Source: Corythucha ciliata
Taxonomy: Eukaryota; Arthropoda; Insecta; Hemiptera; Tingidae
Reading direction: 5' to 3'
Length of the DNA: 64,000 bases
Assembly: GCA_038030265.1 (NCBI GenBank)
Contig: CM075939.1
Coordinates: 15,481,253 to 15,545,252 of the forward strand
Shown here: positions 1-11,934 of the stretch, piece after piece
Position numbering within the stretch: position 1 is the stretch's first letter
How the letters are laid out: each line of letters starts with the position of its first letter
The notes under the pieces: generated by a model
Databases searched by the model: none
What the model was told of the DNA's origin: nothing
What the model saw: the letters and a program-made list of their open reading frames with translations, nothing else
Translations under genes and position numbers: made by a program

Positions 1-835
1 TAAGGTCTACAATGCGATCCTATGCGGAATAAGAAAGTCCCGATATGGCGCACGTCATTGAGATTTCCGCAACGAGTCCCGGTGGGTCTGCCACTGCAGA
101 GGGAACAACCGACAAAGAAATATTTTCACTTTCTCGTTTCAAGTCCAACGGATCATCCTCCAGACGTTTTCTGTAACACAATAGTCTTCTGACTATAATC
201 TGTGTAAAAGGTCAAAAAGACCCAATTACAACATTTTTATGCAACTTGATGACGAATTGATCTAAATATTCCGAAATAATTTGAAGAAAATGGGTCAGAA
301 TTAGAAATGTATGAGACTCCCACGTACTTAAAATGCTGAATAACAACTTGTTGAACAACTCGTTACGATATACAGCTGTCTTTGGCACCAGGTACGCACA
401 CAATTTCGGACAACACATTTTTTAACTTCAGTCCCTTTTACATAACATCGATTTCAGTAATAGTCGAGTTGAATCGGAAGTGGCGCGTTCCTCGCGCACT
501 GTGATGCGGCAGAATATGGGGGCGGGTGAGTTACAATTAAAAAAAGTTATTCGAGTACCAACAATTAGTCTAATGCTTTCTTTTATGAAGGGAGGAATGA
601 ATTATGCTAGTTGTGAGGACCGAAATGGATTGAAATTTCTTTCTCCTCGCGTTTTCATGACACTAATTTAATTAATCAATCTACTACGTTCTTGAAATAG
701 ACATAAAATTAGAACCTAAGACCACCACCACACAAACGACTTGTAATCTCTATGGGTATTGAATCGTGAGAAAAGAATTTTAATAATCCACTTAATTTTC
801 ACTCCTCCAGACCCTACTCATAGCCGATAATGCGT
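1..835. other. No supported gene; probable ZnT intron
   Basis: I see no coding exon on either strand. The next ZnT exon after the donor at 863-862 should encode the remainder of the first membrane helix and the H/D-rich second helix. No such reading frame is visible here, so it probably lies beyond the left edge. Confidence 0.5.
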
Positions 836-863
836 TATAAATAATTATACAAAATCCACTCAC

Positions 864-1164
864 CAACGAGTTCGGCCACCATAAAAACAACGCATAGCAC
901 GCTGGCCAAAATTAGTTTTCTTCGCGCTTTTTTGAAGTGTTTCCCCGAGTCTAATCGATTTTGATGACAGTGTTCGTCAACTACAAAGAAAAAAAAATCG
1001 AACATAAAGATTAAAAACAATTAAAAAGTAGTCGAGTTAATAAAAAAACAAAACAGTTTATCATTATTATTATTTTTATTATTATTATTACTGAGGGAGG
1101 GCTGTAATTAAAAATATATATGCGTCGTCTACTTTGGGATGCTGTAAAATCCTAAAATCATTAC

Positions 1165-1206
<42 letters not shown>

Positions 1207-1376
1207 AGTATTTACCGCCAATGCTAATATTTTCGGTCTCTCGTCCGTCTTCAACAAGTGAAGCACAGCACCCTCCTGGCTTTCCATGCACGCAATAAAT
1301 TACCTTTGACGTACCTGGCAATTCGGCTGACATGTCGTCAGCTTTAATTGAGCCGTAGGGCGGTTGAGGCGATAAA
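864..1376 (-). CDS. Zinc transporter (SLC30/ZnT family), two internal exons
   Basis: Two minus-strand exons, 1376-1216 and 980-864, are joined by a GT...AG intron (donor 1215-1214, acceptor 982-981) and share one frame: the first ends in phase 1 and the second completes a Val codon. The first encodes a cytoplasmic N-terminal segment with the Cys/His cluster CVHGKPGGCC. The second encodes DEHCHQNR, then KKARRKLILASVLCVVFMV and AELVG, which is the basic stretch and first membrane helix typical of ZnT2/3/4/8-type SLC30 proteins. SLC30 proteins exchange Zn2+ for protons to move zinc from cytosol into vesicles or out of the cell. The exon starts in phase 2, so at least one 5' exon lies at higher coordinates; I did not find it. 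The 3' exons, with the catalytic HxxxD sites, are missing from the window. Family assignment is strong; the paralogue is not resolved. Confidence 0.8.
1061..1202. repeat. (ATT)n microsatellite and A35 tract
   Basis: A short (ATT)n run at about 1061-1091 and a pure A tract at about 1168-1202 lie in the intron between the two ZnT exons. The A tract is close to the donor of the upstream exon. Confidence 0.9.
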
Positions 1377-2927
1377 CTGTAAACAAATTGTACAGAGAAG
1401 CGAAGATCAAGACATCGTCCAGGAAAAAAACACGAAAAGTGGGTCGTAGTCACACTGCCTCTTCCTCTTTTTTTTTATTATTTCAAAAATGATCACTAAA
1501 AAAAAAAATCGCACGATCGATCTCCGCGAAACCGTCACGACGGGTGGACGATGGGCAAGGGGTCGCACAATTAATAAATTGCCTTCGGGGTCCACTACTA
1601 AACCACTACTGGTCAAAAGAGCGTCACGTTCAGAAATGAAGACGAAAAAAAAAAAAAAGTGTAAGCCCCCCCGAAGCGTGTACGTATCTCTCCCATCATT
1701 CGTTCAGCTATCATTAACCCCCCCTTCACAGGACTTTCCCTCTTAAAATATATTGGTGAAGAAGGGGGTTGCTTATAGTTCTTCTTCGAACGACAGTCAT
1801 CCTGTGTCCTGCGCTTGTTCTTTGAAATTATGTAATAACGAATTACAATGTCAATAGCGTAATATCTCCTTTAATTCCGTTATGTATATTTTATTTTCAT
1901 TTATGAAACACTTTGTGATTGTCATCTACACGCTAACTCGATCTGGTTATTGCATGTTATTGTATTGACTTTTTCTTGAAGAAAAAAAGTTTATAAGGTA
2001 GGCCAAATGACTTATGAAAGCAAAGAAATTGATTAATGCGCGTACTTACAAATTAAGCGGAGTTTTCTCACCAGCCATAATCCTTAAATAAGTTTTATTG
2101 AATAAAATTAATTCCAACTAAGAGCATTGGGTTATTGCGAAGAGATTCTAGCACTCATGCACTACCGATAAGCTCCCCTGTTACTCCAGTATTTGAACAG
2201 GGTATCTATGTTTTTTGAAATACACTCATATTCAATGAATTGATTGATTCATTTTGCTTTCGGTTCCTCATTTCATGTTTTCTAATGAAACGATCAAAAA
2301 ATCCTTATTACTATGGAAACGATTTAAAAATTTGCGAAATGTTTACTTTGCTGAAGCTTGCTGACTTATTACTTCCTTCGAATACAACATCACTCCGAAA
2401 GACGTTTTACATTTATTGGTTTACCGGACAGGGCCACCGAGAGTGAAACGACCAGGCCTATGTCAGGCAAAATAACGTTTTTCACTAGGCATTCGAGCGA
2501 AAAAGCCCTAAATTTTTCCATCGTGGGTTATCTACTCTCTTTCGTCCCTCTCCACAAGCGAGACACTTCAAATTAGCGAGGGGTCATCAATGGAAACGGA
2601 CTCGCAAAAACACAGTTTTGGAGATTATGGACGAATAGGTGTGGGTGGGGAGTATCGATCACGGTATAGAAGGGAGGGGGTAGGTGGCTATAGATATTTG
2701 GGATATGAGACACTTCCACAGGCCGGCTACAGTCGGATGTCGGAAGGTATAGAGGTGAGCAGTGAGCTATGAATTAATAGAAGGTACATAGGTATCTGTT
2801 CCATTGCTTTGGTAGTGCTACACTAGTGGAGAAAATCGTGTGATCTTATATTGACTAATTTTGAAAAACTGAATGAAACCGGATGATTTTACACATAAGT
2901 GTAGCATTCGAAAAAATAAAACAGACC
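1377..2927. other. No supported gene (ZnT upstream side)
   Basis: Mostly single-copy AT-rich DNA, with a slightly CpG-richer patch at about 1500-1640. The 5' ZnT exon could lie here, but no reading frame with matching phase 2 and splice sites could be defended. Confidence 0.4.
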
Positions 2928-4412
2928 CAGAGGCGTAGCCAGCCCTTGATTCAGGAGTGGGCAGCTTCACTGGGGAAAATTTCAGACGCACCATATTGAA
3001 ATATTTTTGCAGGCTTTGGAACTCGTAGAATTTGCATAGAAATGGGCACTATCCATCAAAAACTAAATCTCTGCTGGGAAACAATCGTTTATAGCCCTCT
3101 ATTATGAATCTTCTGTCCAAAAACAATAGCTTCATTCGTTTGTCAGTCCCGGACTACTCCGAGCATCACGAGATTTGGTATCCTCGCGGGTTATCATGTG
3201 AAGTGACAGGGTAAAAATGAGAAAAGGTTAGTACTTTCAGAGTTGTTAGTGCAGCTCCGGACGACAAAAAACGAATCTAATATTTTCTCCCAGAACGCGA
3301 TACTTTTGCAGCTACAAACTTTACATTTTTGTCCCCCTAAGAAGGTAAACTGCGGTAATTTAGCCACTCAAACTGGACCCTTTCATCGCCGATCGTCAGG
3401 AACTCACACAGGACTGTAAACTTTCAAGTTGCAATCAAAAAGCGCGCAATTTTGATTTTGCCACAGTGAAACCTGCACAATTTGAAGAGGGGGGGGGGTT
3501 AAGCCTGCAGTCCAGCAAAATTTGCTTTTTTGGGCCACGAAATTTGTTTTTAATAACGCTAACTCCCCCCAAAAATGGGTTTGAATGGGCCAATCCTATG
3601 AGATTTTTTTTTTTTTTTAATGCTGGACCCCTGGAAATTGCTATTTTTAAATGAGATAACCTCGCGACATTGCTATGGTCAAAAGGGTGGCATTTTTTTT
3701 TTTTTAGCGAAACCCATACGAGATTGCTTCATATAGCGGGGGCCAAAGCCTGGCAAGATTGGTTTTGAACGAGCCAACTCCGCGAATTTGCTTTTTGAAT
3801 AGGACAGCCATTTTTGAAAGGGACCAGATTCGTGAAATTTCTCTTTAAAATGCACAAACACGTTGGAAATTACAACTTTTGGAGAAAAAAGTGTGAAAAA
3901 ACCGTAAAGTTGTCTTTTTTAGGGAGGCAAGCCCGCAAAATTGATTTCCAACCGAATTGGCAGGCCATATTCTTAATGGCCTACTACCAACAAAAAACCG
4001 CAAACATGTTTTTATGAGGAGAAAAATCCGCAAAAATTGTTTTTTTTAGAGGGCGAATTCATTTTTTCAGTGAGTCAGACCAGGGAAATTGGGCGTCTTA
4101 GTGTTCAATATCTGAGATATTGATTTTTTTAGTGAGGCAGAGCTGATAAAATGGTTTTAAAGTGAGCAAAAACCACGAGTGTGGTTTCGAATCAGGCTAC
4201 TCCATGAAATTGGTATTTTAGTGGGAGAAATCCGAGAAATTGGTTGATTGCTGAGCCAGACCTGTGAAGATTTTGACGAAACAAAATGTGGCGATCCTGT
4301 TGGATTTAAACTTTTTGGTGGTATCTGGGAGTGGGCAGCTGCCCCACTAAGTCTGCGCTTTTGAGTCTAAGGAGGGGATAGGGCAACTGCCCACCTCTGC
4401 CCTCCCTCTGGC
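2928..4412 (+). mobile_element. Degenerate copy of the GCGTAGCC-ended array unit
   Basis: It starts with CAGAGGCGTAGCC, followed by a 'gtgggcagcttcac' head. It ends with 'gtgggcagctgcccca' and 'agggcaactgcccacctct'. The same head and tail bound the nested units at 17415-18515 and 27344-27878 and the reverse copy from 40252. Between them, 3480-4300 is an array of about 30-base units with a core like 'gcgaaattggttttt' and 'gagcca'. The stretch 3100-3470 does not fit the array and may be an insertion or decayed body. I infer a hAT-like, non-autonomous element from the CAGnGGCG terminus; no transposase is present. Confidence 0.5.
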
Positions 4413-4495
4413 CCATGAACAGACCTAGAGTGGAACGCTAAACAAGCTTAAATAAGAGGCCCATCATACACGATCAACCTGGGTTTTCGACTTTG

Positions 4496-4616
4496 TTTAC
4501 AACATTGCGTGTTGACAACCAAGTTAACTGTCTGTGGGACAGTTGTTTCAAAGTTTCAACCAACAACTTCCCCACAGACATTAAACATCACGGTTGTCAA
4601 CACCCAATGTTGTAAA
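4496..4616. mobile_element. Foldback MITE
   Basis: Two 25-base arms (4496-4520 and 4592-4616) are inverted copies with one mismatch. Inside them, 'tctgtggg' and 'ccccacaga' form a second inverted pair. The 121-base stem-loop has no coding capacity and fits a miniature inverted-repeat element. The superfamily is not determined. Confidence 0.65.
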
Positions 4617-5090
4617 AACTAATAGAGTTTGCCATTTACACAAAAATCCGCCATAAAGCAGTACATTTCCACTCGTCCTCTCTTAATTAGAACATTTTAA
4701 TAAGTATACATATAAGATTTGCTAATGGAGAATAACTGTTGGGGGGGGGGGGACAGCTCCGGAGCAGAATTTTATACAAGTCGCCATTATTTGACTCCCA
4801 GGTTGTCAACTCGTCATCGTGTATGAACATGGAGGAAGAAATATACTGGAGGAGCCCCCACCCACCCGCCAGCTCATATGTGAGGGAGCCAAATATAACC
4901 ATCATAGAGTAGGAGTGGCCAGAAAATAAAAGTACTCAATCATATGAAATTCACTACGTTTCCCACACTGAAAAAATTGAACAAAAATCAACTCTGAAGC
5001 CTTCGGTCCAATAGAATTCAATTGAGGTATAAATAGGCCGCCCACTAGAAGAGATTTTCGGCTCGCTTCAAAGACCTTTAGGGCATCTCC

Positions 5091-5466
5091 ATAATACACT
5101 TATGTTTTCGGCCAGGCAAAAATTTTACAACCCACTCTCAAACTTTTTCTGAGTCCGTTTCAACGTGTCTAGATTCGATTTCTGCAATGTCTGTCCGCCG
5201 AACGCCGTCCGGGCCATATCTTGCCCTAGGATTGCTAAAAAAAAAAAAAGTTCTTTCGCCCACAGACTCCATTTGAGATCTATAATTGGTCCTAACATCT
5301 GATCAGTTTGATCCTGCGGGATTTTATGGGCCAAAAGTGGGTCCAAAATGCGAATTTTCAATGGTTTCGAGATCATAGGGGCGTGGGGTGTCGATTTTCA
5401 TGTAATTTCAAGCCAGATTTGGCTATACATTCATGAATAATAAACCCTTTTGTAAAATTTGCAGCG
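5091..5466 (-). repeat. Interspersed repeat X, copy 1
   Basis: Read on the minus strand, this aligns along its whole length with 34099-34460 on the plus strand. Shared landmarks in order are 'gcttgaaattacatgaaaa', 'aaactgatcag', 'ttaggacca', 'caatcctagggcaagatat' and 'gccgaaaacat' (g/c before 'cgaaaacat' varies). No long ORF is conserved, so it is a dispersed non-coding repeat of unknown class. Confidence 0.7.
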
Positions 5467-5479
5467 TTTTTATTTTGTC

Positions 5480-6230
5480 AATTAATTTTGTGGTATTAAC
5501 ACCGCGGTTGCCTTTAGATGCTACGAAATTGTTTTTCTCAGTTTTAGGGGCAAATGAGAGCCTTTTATAATTTTTTCTCAAGTTACCGCAAATATAGTCT
5601 CCATTTTAACCACGAGCTTGCCCCAAGAACAGCACATTAGCGACTATTTTTCAATTTTAACCGTGTTAGACCGTGAAACACGCGATAGTCAGCATTTTGT
5701 TTCAAATTTGGCCTAAAAAATGGAGATGCCGCGAATTATAGCTTAAAAAAAAAAAAAAAAAAAAAATCAAAAGTCACATGAGTGTGTTATGTTAGTCGCG
5801 AATGATTGATTTTTGAAACTTTTAGCAGCGAATTTGCCCCAAGAACTGCCCAATAGCACGATGTTTCCATTTTAGCCTTTAAGGACCTACATGGAACCTT
5901 AAGATCAGCGTGTTTTCTCAGGCTTAGCAGCAAAGTGTCCTCTACAAGCCACCAATTAGTACTTTTAAAAATTTCAGCAGTGAACTACCCCCCGGGGTAG
6001 CATACTGGCGTTTTTCATTCATTTTAGCCGTGAAGTTGCCCTCAGACATAATCACGAATTAGTGTTTTTTCATGAATTTAAGCAGCTAACGAGCAGGTTT
6101 TTATCAATTTTAGAGACAATTGAACGCTATATTTCCCTTTTCAGCAGTGGGTTAACGCATTTTCTCAAATGGAGGTGTGAATTAACGATTTAAAAAATTT
6201 TAAGAATCACAATTTTTCCATCTTTAAGCT
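5480..6230. repeat. Degenerate array, B family (forward)
   Basis: About 25- to 30-base units with a core like 'ttttagccgcgaattagcg' and 'tttttctcaa', heavily diverged. Divergent members read 'gccccaagaacagc', which is the reverse of the 'ggggcaa' variant monomer seen in other blocks. Confidence 0.65.
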
Positions 6231-9200
6231 TTATGCGGGCCTTTTCTGATCGGTATAGCCTGTACACGGTCCGGTTCGATTCATTCTTTCTCGAATCGGT
6301 TCGATTGACAGCATCAATCTCATGGCTGAACATAGTCAAGATAGCAGCAGCATTGTCGCTTACAGAGCAATTTGGTGTTCTTGGAGCCTAAAATCGAGTC
6401 TTATGGTCAAAAAATTCGTATTCAGGGGAGGGGGATGGTGACATTATCATCACCGAAGACCCCAATTTTATTCCAGAAACTGAGTAGAATATTTTTAATT
6501 TATTCCCCGAATCTCGATTTCCGTTTCAAAAACTGATAATTTAAACCAAAACTGTGTGGCAACACAGTTATATTATCGGCAGTGTTTTGTTACTCAGTAT
6601 TATTTTGTTATTTCAGAGCTAAAATAAGTTTTCGGGGTTTTTAAACGCTGGAGAGCGTTTACAACTTCAATAAACTGTGGTATTCACCCCAGGATAATTG
6701 TTAATTCGGCCCCACAGGCTGACATTTCGGCGAGAAATTGTCCAGTTGAGACTTGGGAGTGGGCATTATGTCAGTCTGACTTCCTGGAAAGAGTGACTAA
6801 CGTTCTTACCTATGAGATTTGAGGCAAAAAGTTGAACGCATTTCATTCGTTTCGATCGTCTACAAGCGACGGTCATAAGCAGCCCTGGAGAACTTTGGTA
6901 TAAAGCGTGGTTGGCTGTGTTGATTGAAGGGTCGACGAACGAATACTGAGGAGATTTTATTGGCCCATCAACACGGCTAGCAATAAACGAGATGAAATAA
7001 AAACGTTACAACTGTGTTTTTCAGCACTTGACCGCTCTTTAAAAAAAATGGTTCGTGACGATTGGCTTTCGTCGACAAAATTTACACAGACCCCCCTCAC
7101 CCCACTAGAAAAGAATAAATACTAAAACGAAGATTTTGCAGATCAGCGTGAAATTGAACATCGGATGCAAACATTTTGAATAGTTAATAATGAATATTCG
7201 GACTACTACTACTATTAGTCTGTTACCGACTGAAACTAACTATTCAAGGAAGAAATTCTGACTATTCGAGTAGTGAAATAACTTTTGAAAGTCGTATTTG
7301 CGCACACAAGACCATGAATGGTGTTAAAAAGTGGTTATGGTGCGGACAAATTCGTTTGGCCCCAGAAATTGTGGCATCACGAGGAGAACATCTTCATCGG
7401 ATCGTCTGATCAAGAAGTCCGCTTCAATTTGCGTATTCCCCATTTTGTAAAACCCCATGATATGCGCAGTTTCCAAATTTTTTGCAAAGTGTCACAATTT
7501 TCCGCGATGTGTCGAAGCACTTCCTTGGACTTATGACTTCATGAAAACACCTCGGGTATCTGTCTGCGTCTTTCACGCCGCCTATACAGCTAGTGAAACG
7601 CCTCATCGTGAGTGCCTCGCCGGATCCACTACCGGTGTAACGTGCTTGCCCTAAGACCCTAGGGTCGCGCAGTGAATACAGTGCTTAGGCGCACGTGCCT
7701 CTTGGACAATACTCAATATAGTAACAAATCCAATTGGTCCCGGCCAAAGTGCAGGACCCGCAGGAGGTAGTCAGCGTCTCTCAAAGCGTATAAGGGGGGG
7801 GGGCGACCTGAGTTGGAGAAAATTGGTCGCAACCAACGGCAACTTCATCCGGAAATAAAATCCTTAAGAGGTATCAGTGTGAATGTTCTCTTTTTGAATT
7901 ATTCAGTAATCATAGTAAATTACTCGTTTCATTCTCAAGTTGACTGCATCATTCGCCTTGCTGATTCAGTAGAGAAGAGCAGCCTTTACTTTCGAAATAG
8001 GAATGTAATAAATCGTGATTTTATCAAGTATATAAGAAAAGGCTAGCAATAGCGATTATCATAAATTAATACTCTCGCAGTAACAGAACGTGGTTCACAT
8101 CCGTTTAAACTTCCTACAGCCTCGCACTTTTCATTTCATCAAATAAACATATTTATTTATGTTTAATGTCCCATTCGTCAGTGAGTGACCGAAGGCACGT
8201 CGTAAAATAAGTACGTTCAAGGTGCTTTGACAGATGTCATGCAAATGACGCTGAAGTGGAGTTGAAAAGGCTGCGAGAATGGTGAGGGAAGAAGTTCAAG
8301 TTCATTTCTACAAGTTCTCGAGTGTCAGAGAGAGCACTGTGAGGAAAGAGCGAGAGAGAGATATCCGTATAGGTATAGCGTTGGGAAAAAAGTCACGGAG
8401 CTATTATATTGAACGGGAAGTGCGGCTTAAGAAACTTTCTTTGACGTGATTTAAGACTTTTAAAGAGACGAATAATTATCTCATTTGAAGGTGTTAGAAA
8501 TAAAATTAGCTGTCAAGTTTGTAGACTCAGGGGACACAGGATGAGCAATAGAGCAAAACACGTCGTTTTTATCGGTCGTTTCCACTAATAAAGTTTACAT
8601 GGTTGCAAAGTTTGAAAATAGGCCATTCACCATCCCATCACGTCCGTCCCGCGTTCATGTAAATTATATCACTATTATAAAATTACACGACCCAAAGGGA
8701 ACCACGACTGAAGTGCGGCTGTATTGTTAATTGTCCAATGCTAAGAGGTAGCGAATTAACGTCGTCAACAGTATTATTGTTGCACCACAACACAATGTAA
8801 TATTAACCCTGCTAAACTATATTAAAACCAGTTTGTTGCCACCGCATGATGAATCTAAAAGATTTATCAGTTGTCGAACAATAAAGCAGTGATTAAGAAA
8901 ATCCACATCAAGGATAAAGCCGTTCAGTTTATCAATACGACGAATCAAAACCAATGCGACCCACTGTTTGAACAGTTGCTACATCATGAAGCACATACCC
9001 CACAAAATGCTCATCGGAAATGATTGCTTGGGTAATATGTTAACCTTGGGAGCTGGTTTTGAAACTAATATAAATAAATAAATTTGTCGAAGAGAAACAC
9101 TAGAATCAAGACGTTTAGAAGTTGATTTGTTCAATATCAAGCCCCGCACGTTCGAGAGAGAGAGAAAAAAAAACTGAGTCCACAACTTTGCAAGAGAAAA

Positions 9201-9562
9201 AATGTATACCCGCCTATAGGAAAGGGATCAAAATTAGCGTCAAATGACGGCTTTTGGTGCTTTTCAAAATCCAAAAAAGAGCTTCAGTGCAGCTGGGGAC
9301 TTCTGGTCCCGCTCAGTCATCTGGGAGTAAATAAAAAATCGGTCGAATGGCATCACGAAACGATCATTTTTGCAGCCTTCAGTAACAAAAGAAGACCTCC
9401 CAAACATATAACAAACCGCGATTATTCCAAAGCTCGCTCATGCTTGGAAAAAAATATGCAACTATTAAACCAAAATTTGGAAATGGTATGCGCTAATTCG
9501 TGGTTTCGAGGATAATGGAAGTCCTTTTACGGCTAAAATTGGGAAAAAGGCCTGAGACCCTA
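6231..9562. other. No supported gene; mostly single-copy AT-rich DNA
   Basis: Both strands were checked for exons with flanking splice sites and none was convincing. The stretch holds only short open frames and small homopolymer runs, including a G run near 7795. A CpG- and GA-containing patch at about 8200-8400 could be regulatory but carries no decisive motif. Confidence 0.4.
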
Positions 9563-9674
9563 TTCACTAAAATTAAGCGCCGGCGCTATCCACCCGTCTT
9601 AGGGGAAAACATATGTTCTATTCCGACATTCCGAGGAGGACGGGTGGATAGCGCCGGCGCTAACTTTTAGTGAA
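9563..9674. mobile_element. Foldback element, 36-base arms
   Basis: Arms 9563-9598 and 9639-9674 are inverted copies with two mismatches around a 40-base loop. Each arm contains the palindrome 'agcgccggcgct'. The GC-rich arms stand out from the surrounding AT-rich DNA. It has the shape of a foldback MITE; no target duplication was resolved. Confidence 0.7.
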
Positions 9675-9995
9675 CAAGGCGCCTGTTGAGAAAGTGACTG
9701 TTCCAGGCGCGGATCCAGAGCCCCAGCATAAGGAGGGGGACATATTATGAATCCATTCGGCCCCCGCACCTATCAATACCCCACGTCACTCAGTTGCTAG
9801 ACAGACAGAGTTCTCAATCTCTGGACAACACAACAACATCGGAAAATTGAGGAAACCCAAAGGCCGGAAAAGAGAAAAAAAAAAAACTATCTATGTACCG
9901 TGAACTATTAGTTTGTACTAATACGTAATACGTAATATGTACGTGAGCTATTAGATTGTAACCCCCAAAATTGGGTTTTTTAGTGAGCGAAATCC

Positions 9996-9998
<3 letters not shown>

Positions 9999-10036
<38 letters not shown>

Positions 10037-10062
10037 TTTTTTTTTTTTTTTTTTTTTTTTTA
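9999..10062. repeat. (ATT)n then T-rich tract
   Basis: About twelve ATT units run directly into a run of about 27 T. The arrangement could be the reversed tail of a lost retroelement, but no body is recognisable next to it. Confidence 0.9.
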
Positions 10063-10139
10063 TGGAGTAAAGCTAAAAACGGTTCTTAGTACGAAAAATC
10101 GGTGCAATCTATCACTGTAATAGGCCACCCAGCGAAATT

Positions 10140-11175
10140 GGTTTACTGGCAAACAAATTTCCCGAAATTAGCTGTTCATCAAATTGACAGTCTCGTAATA
10201 AAATTGACAATTTCCTCATAAAATCTTGACAATTCCATCATTAAATAGACAATTTACCTAAAAACTTGATTATTTCTTCGAAAAAGTTTACAATTTCCTT
10301 ATAAAATATACAATTGACTGATAAAATTGACAACTTAAATTTCATAGGGAAATTGTCTATTTCGTGAGGAAATTGACAACTTCCACCAAAAATGGACAAT
10401 TTTCTCATGAAATTAATGATTTCCTTATGAAATTGTCAATTTCCTCATGAAATAGACAATTTCCCTATGAAATTTATTATTTCCTCATAAAATTGACAAT
10501 TTCCTCATAAAACATACAATTTCCCCGTAAAAATCACGGCTTCCTTATAAAATTGACAATTTCCTCATAACATGGACAATTTCTTCATAAAATTGATTAT
10601 TTCCTCATAAAATTGACAATTTTCTCGTAAAATTGACAATTTCCTCATAAAATTGATAATTTCCCCATAAAATTGATAATTTGGAAACGAACACCAATTA
10701 CTGTATTAACAATAATCAGCGAAAGGGCAATAACCCATCGAGTCATGGGACAAAATTAATGAGTTCCAGTGACCGAAAATGCAACTTTTGAGGATAAATT
10801 ACAATTCCTCGTGAAATGGACAATTTCCACGTCAAATTGACAATTTCGGCTTCAAATTGACAAGTTTTGAATTAAGTTGACAATGCGCTAGTAAGAATGT
10901 CAATTTGCTAATAAAAATGACAATTTCCTCATGAAACTGACAATTTCGTCCTAAAATTAACGATTCCAAGAATACAATACGTCGTTTTCTTCATAAAATT
11001 GACTATTTCCTTGTTAAACTGACGATGTACTCATCAAATTGACAGCTTTTAGACGGAAAATTTCCTCATAAAATCGACCATTCACAAAATGGAAAGTTTT
11101 CTCATAAAACAGACAATTTCCTTATGACATTAACAATTTTTACGTGAAACCGACGAGTTTTTTCATTAATTGGCC
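10140..11175. repeat. 20-base minisatellite array (A family)
   Basis: Roughly fifty units with the consensus 'aaattgacaatttcctcata' cover about 1 kb. The centre (10380-10680) is the least diverged and the edges decay. A gap at about 10680-10790 lacks clear units. Each unit contains a small palindrome, 'aattgacaatt', so each could form a weak hairpin. Confidence 0.85.
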
Positions 11176-11194
11176 GATATGTCACCTTAACATT

Positions 11195-11530
11195 GCTCTA
11201 AGTGAAGCATTTCGCATATTGTTGCCCTTTACGTGGAATTTCACGTAAAAAATTTGCCTCCAATGGAACGATTCACGTGTCAGTGTTTTCCCTAATGTTG
11301 CGTTTTGCCCGCCGTGGGACATTTTGCGTAGATTTACTCGTTGTGCCGTGGCTTTTCGAAAGAGTTTTTCCTCTCACAACGTGACATTTCGCTCAACGTT
11401 TGCCCTTGGCGTGACCTTTCGCATAGTTTTTGCCCTGGGCGTGGCGCGCCGCGGCGTTCAACGTCAATTTTCCCCTCAGTGAGACCGTTCGCGAGAGGTT
11501 TTCCCTTAAATAACTTTGGCATTTCGCGTC
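11195..11530. repeat. About 40-base degenerate array (F family)
   Basis: Units containing 'gtgacatttcgc' and 'tttttgccct' recur about every 40 bases. They explain the overlapping open frames on both strands here, which are not genes. Confidence 0.55.
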
Positions 11531-11934
11531 TCTCAAGAACCTCTGACCCTTGGGCCTCTGAGAAAATAACCTTGATGGTTTTGGAGAAGGTTTTTGATGA
11601 TTTTTTTTTTTTTTTTGCGCAAGTGACCACGACTCCAAGGAAGGGGCCATCTCGATATACGCGAGATAAACGCTAATTCTCGCAGGCAAAATTGGGAAAA
11701 ACGGGCTAATATTTTCAGCTGAAATGGAGAAATCACCGCATTTCACCGTTGCGGAGGCAACTTTGTCGCTGGAGTTGTCGCTGAATTGAGTTTTTTTTTG
11801 CAAGAACGGACAATTGAATATAGGAGGAGGGGGCGTAGCCTGCTCTTTGGTCTAGTGGTGGGCACAAGAGACCGGTACTCGAGCCCAATGCGAGCGGTGC
11901 CCCAAAGGCTCACTCATGAGTCGTGAGGATTAGC

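Noticed and set aside
212..418. Possible 3' ZnT exon near the left edge
   Set aside because: The translation lacks the expected H/D-rich second helix, and no acceptor gives the needed phase.
10140..11175. Regular short repeats resembling a CRISPR array
   Set aside because: Units are contiguous with no unique spacers, diverge freely, and the genome is eukaryotic. It is a minisatellite.
11334..11803. Long overlapping frames on both strands (up to 136 codons)
   Set aside because: They follow a 40-base degenerate repeat and the reverse of low-complexity T runs; no domain or splice logic.
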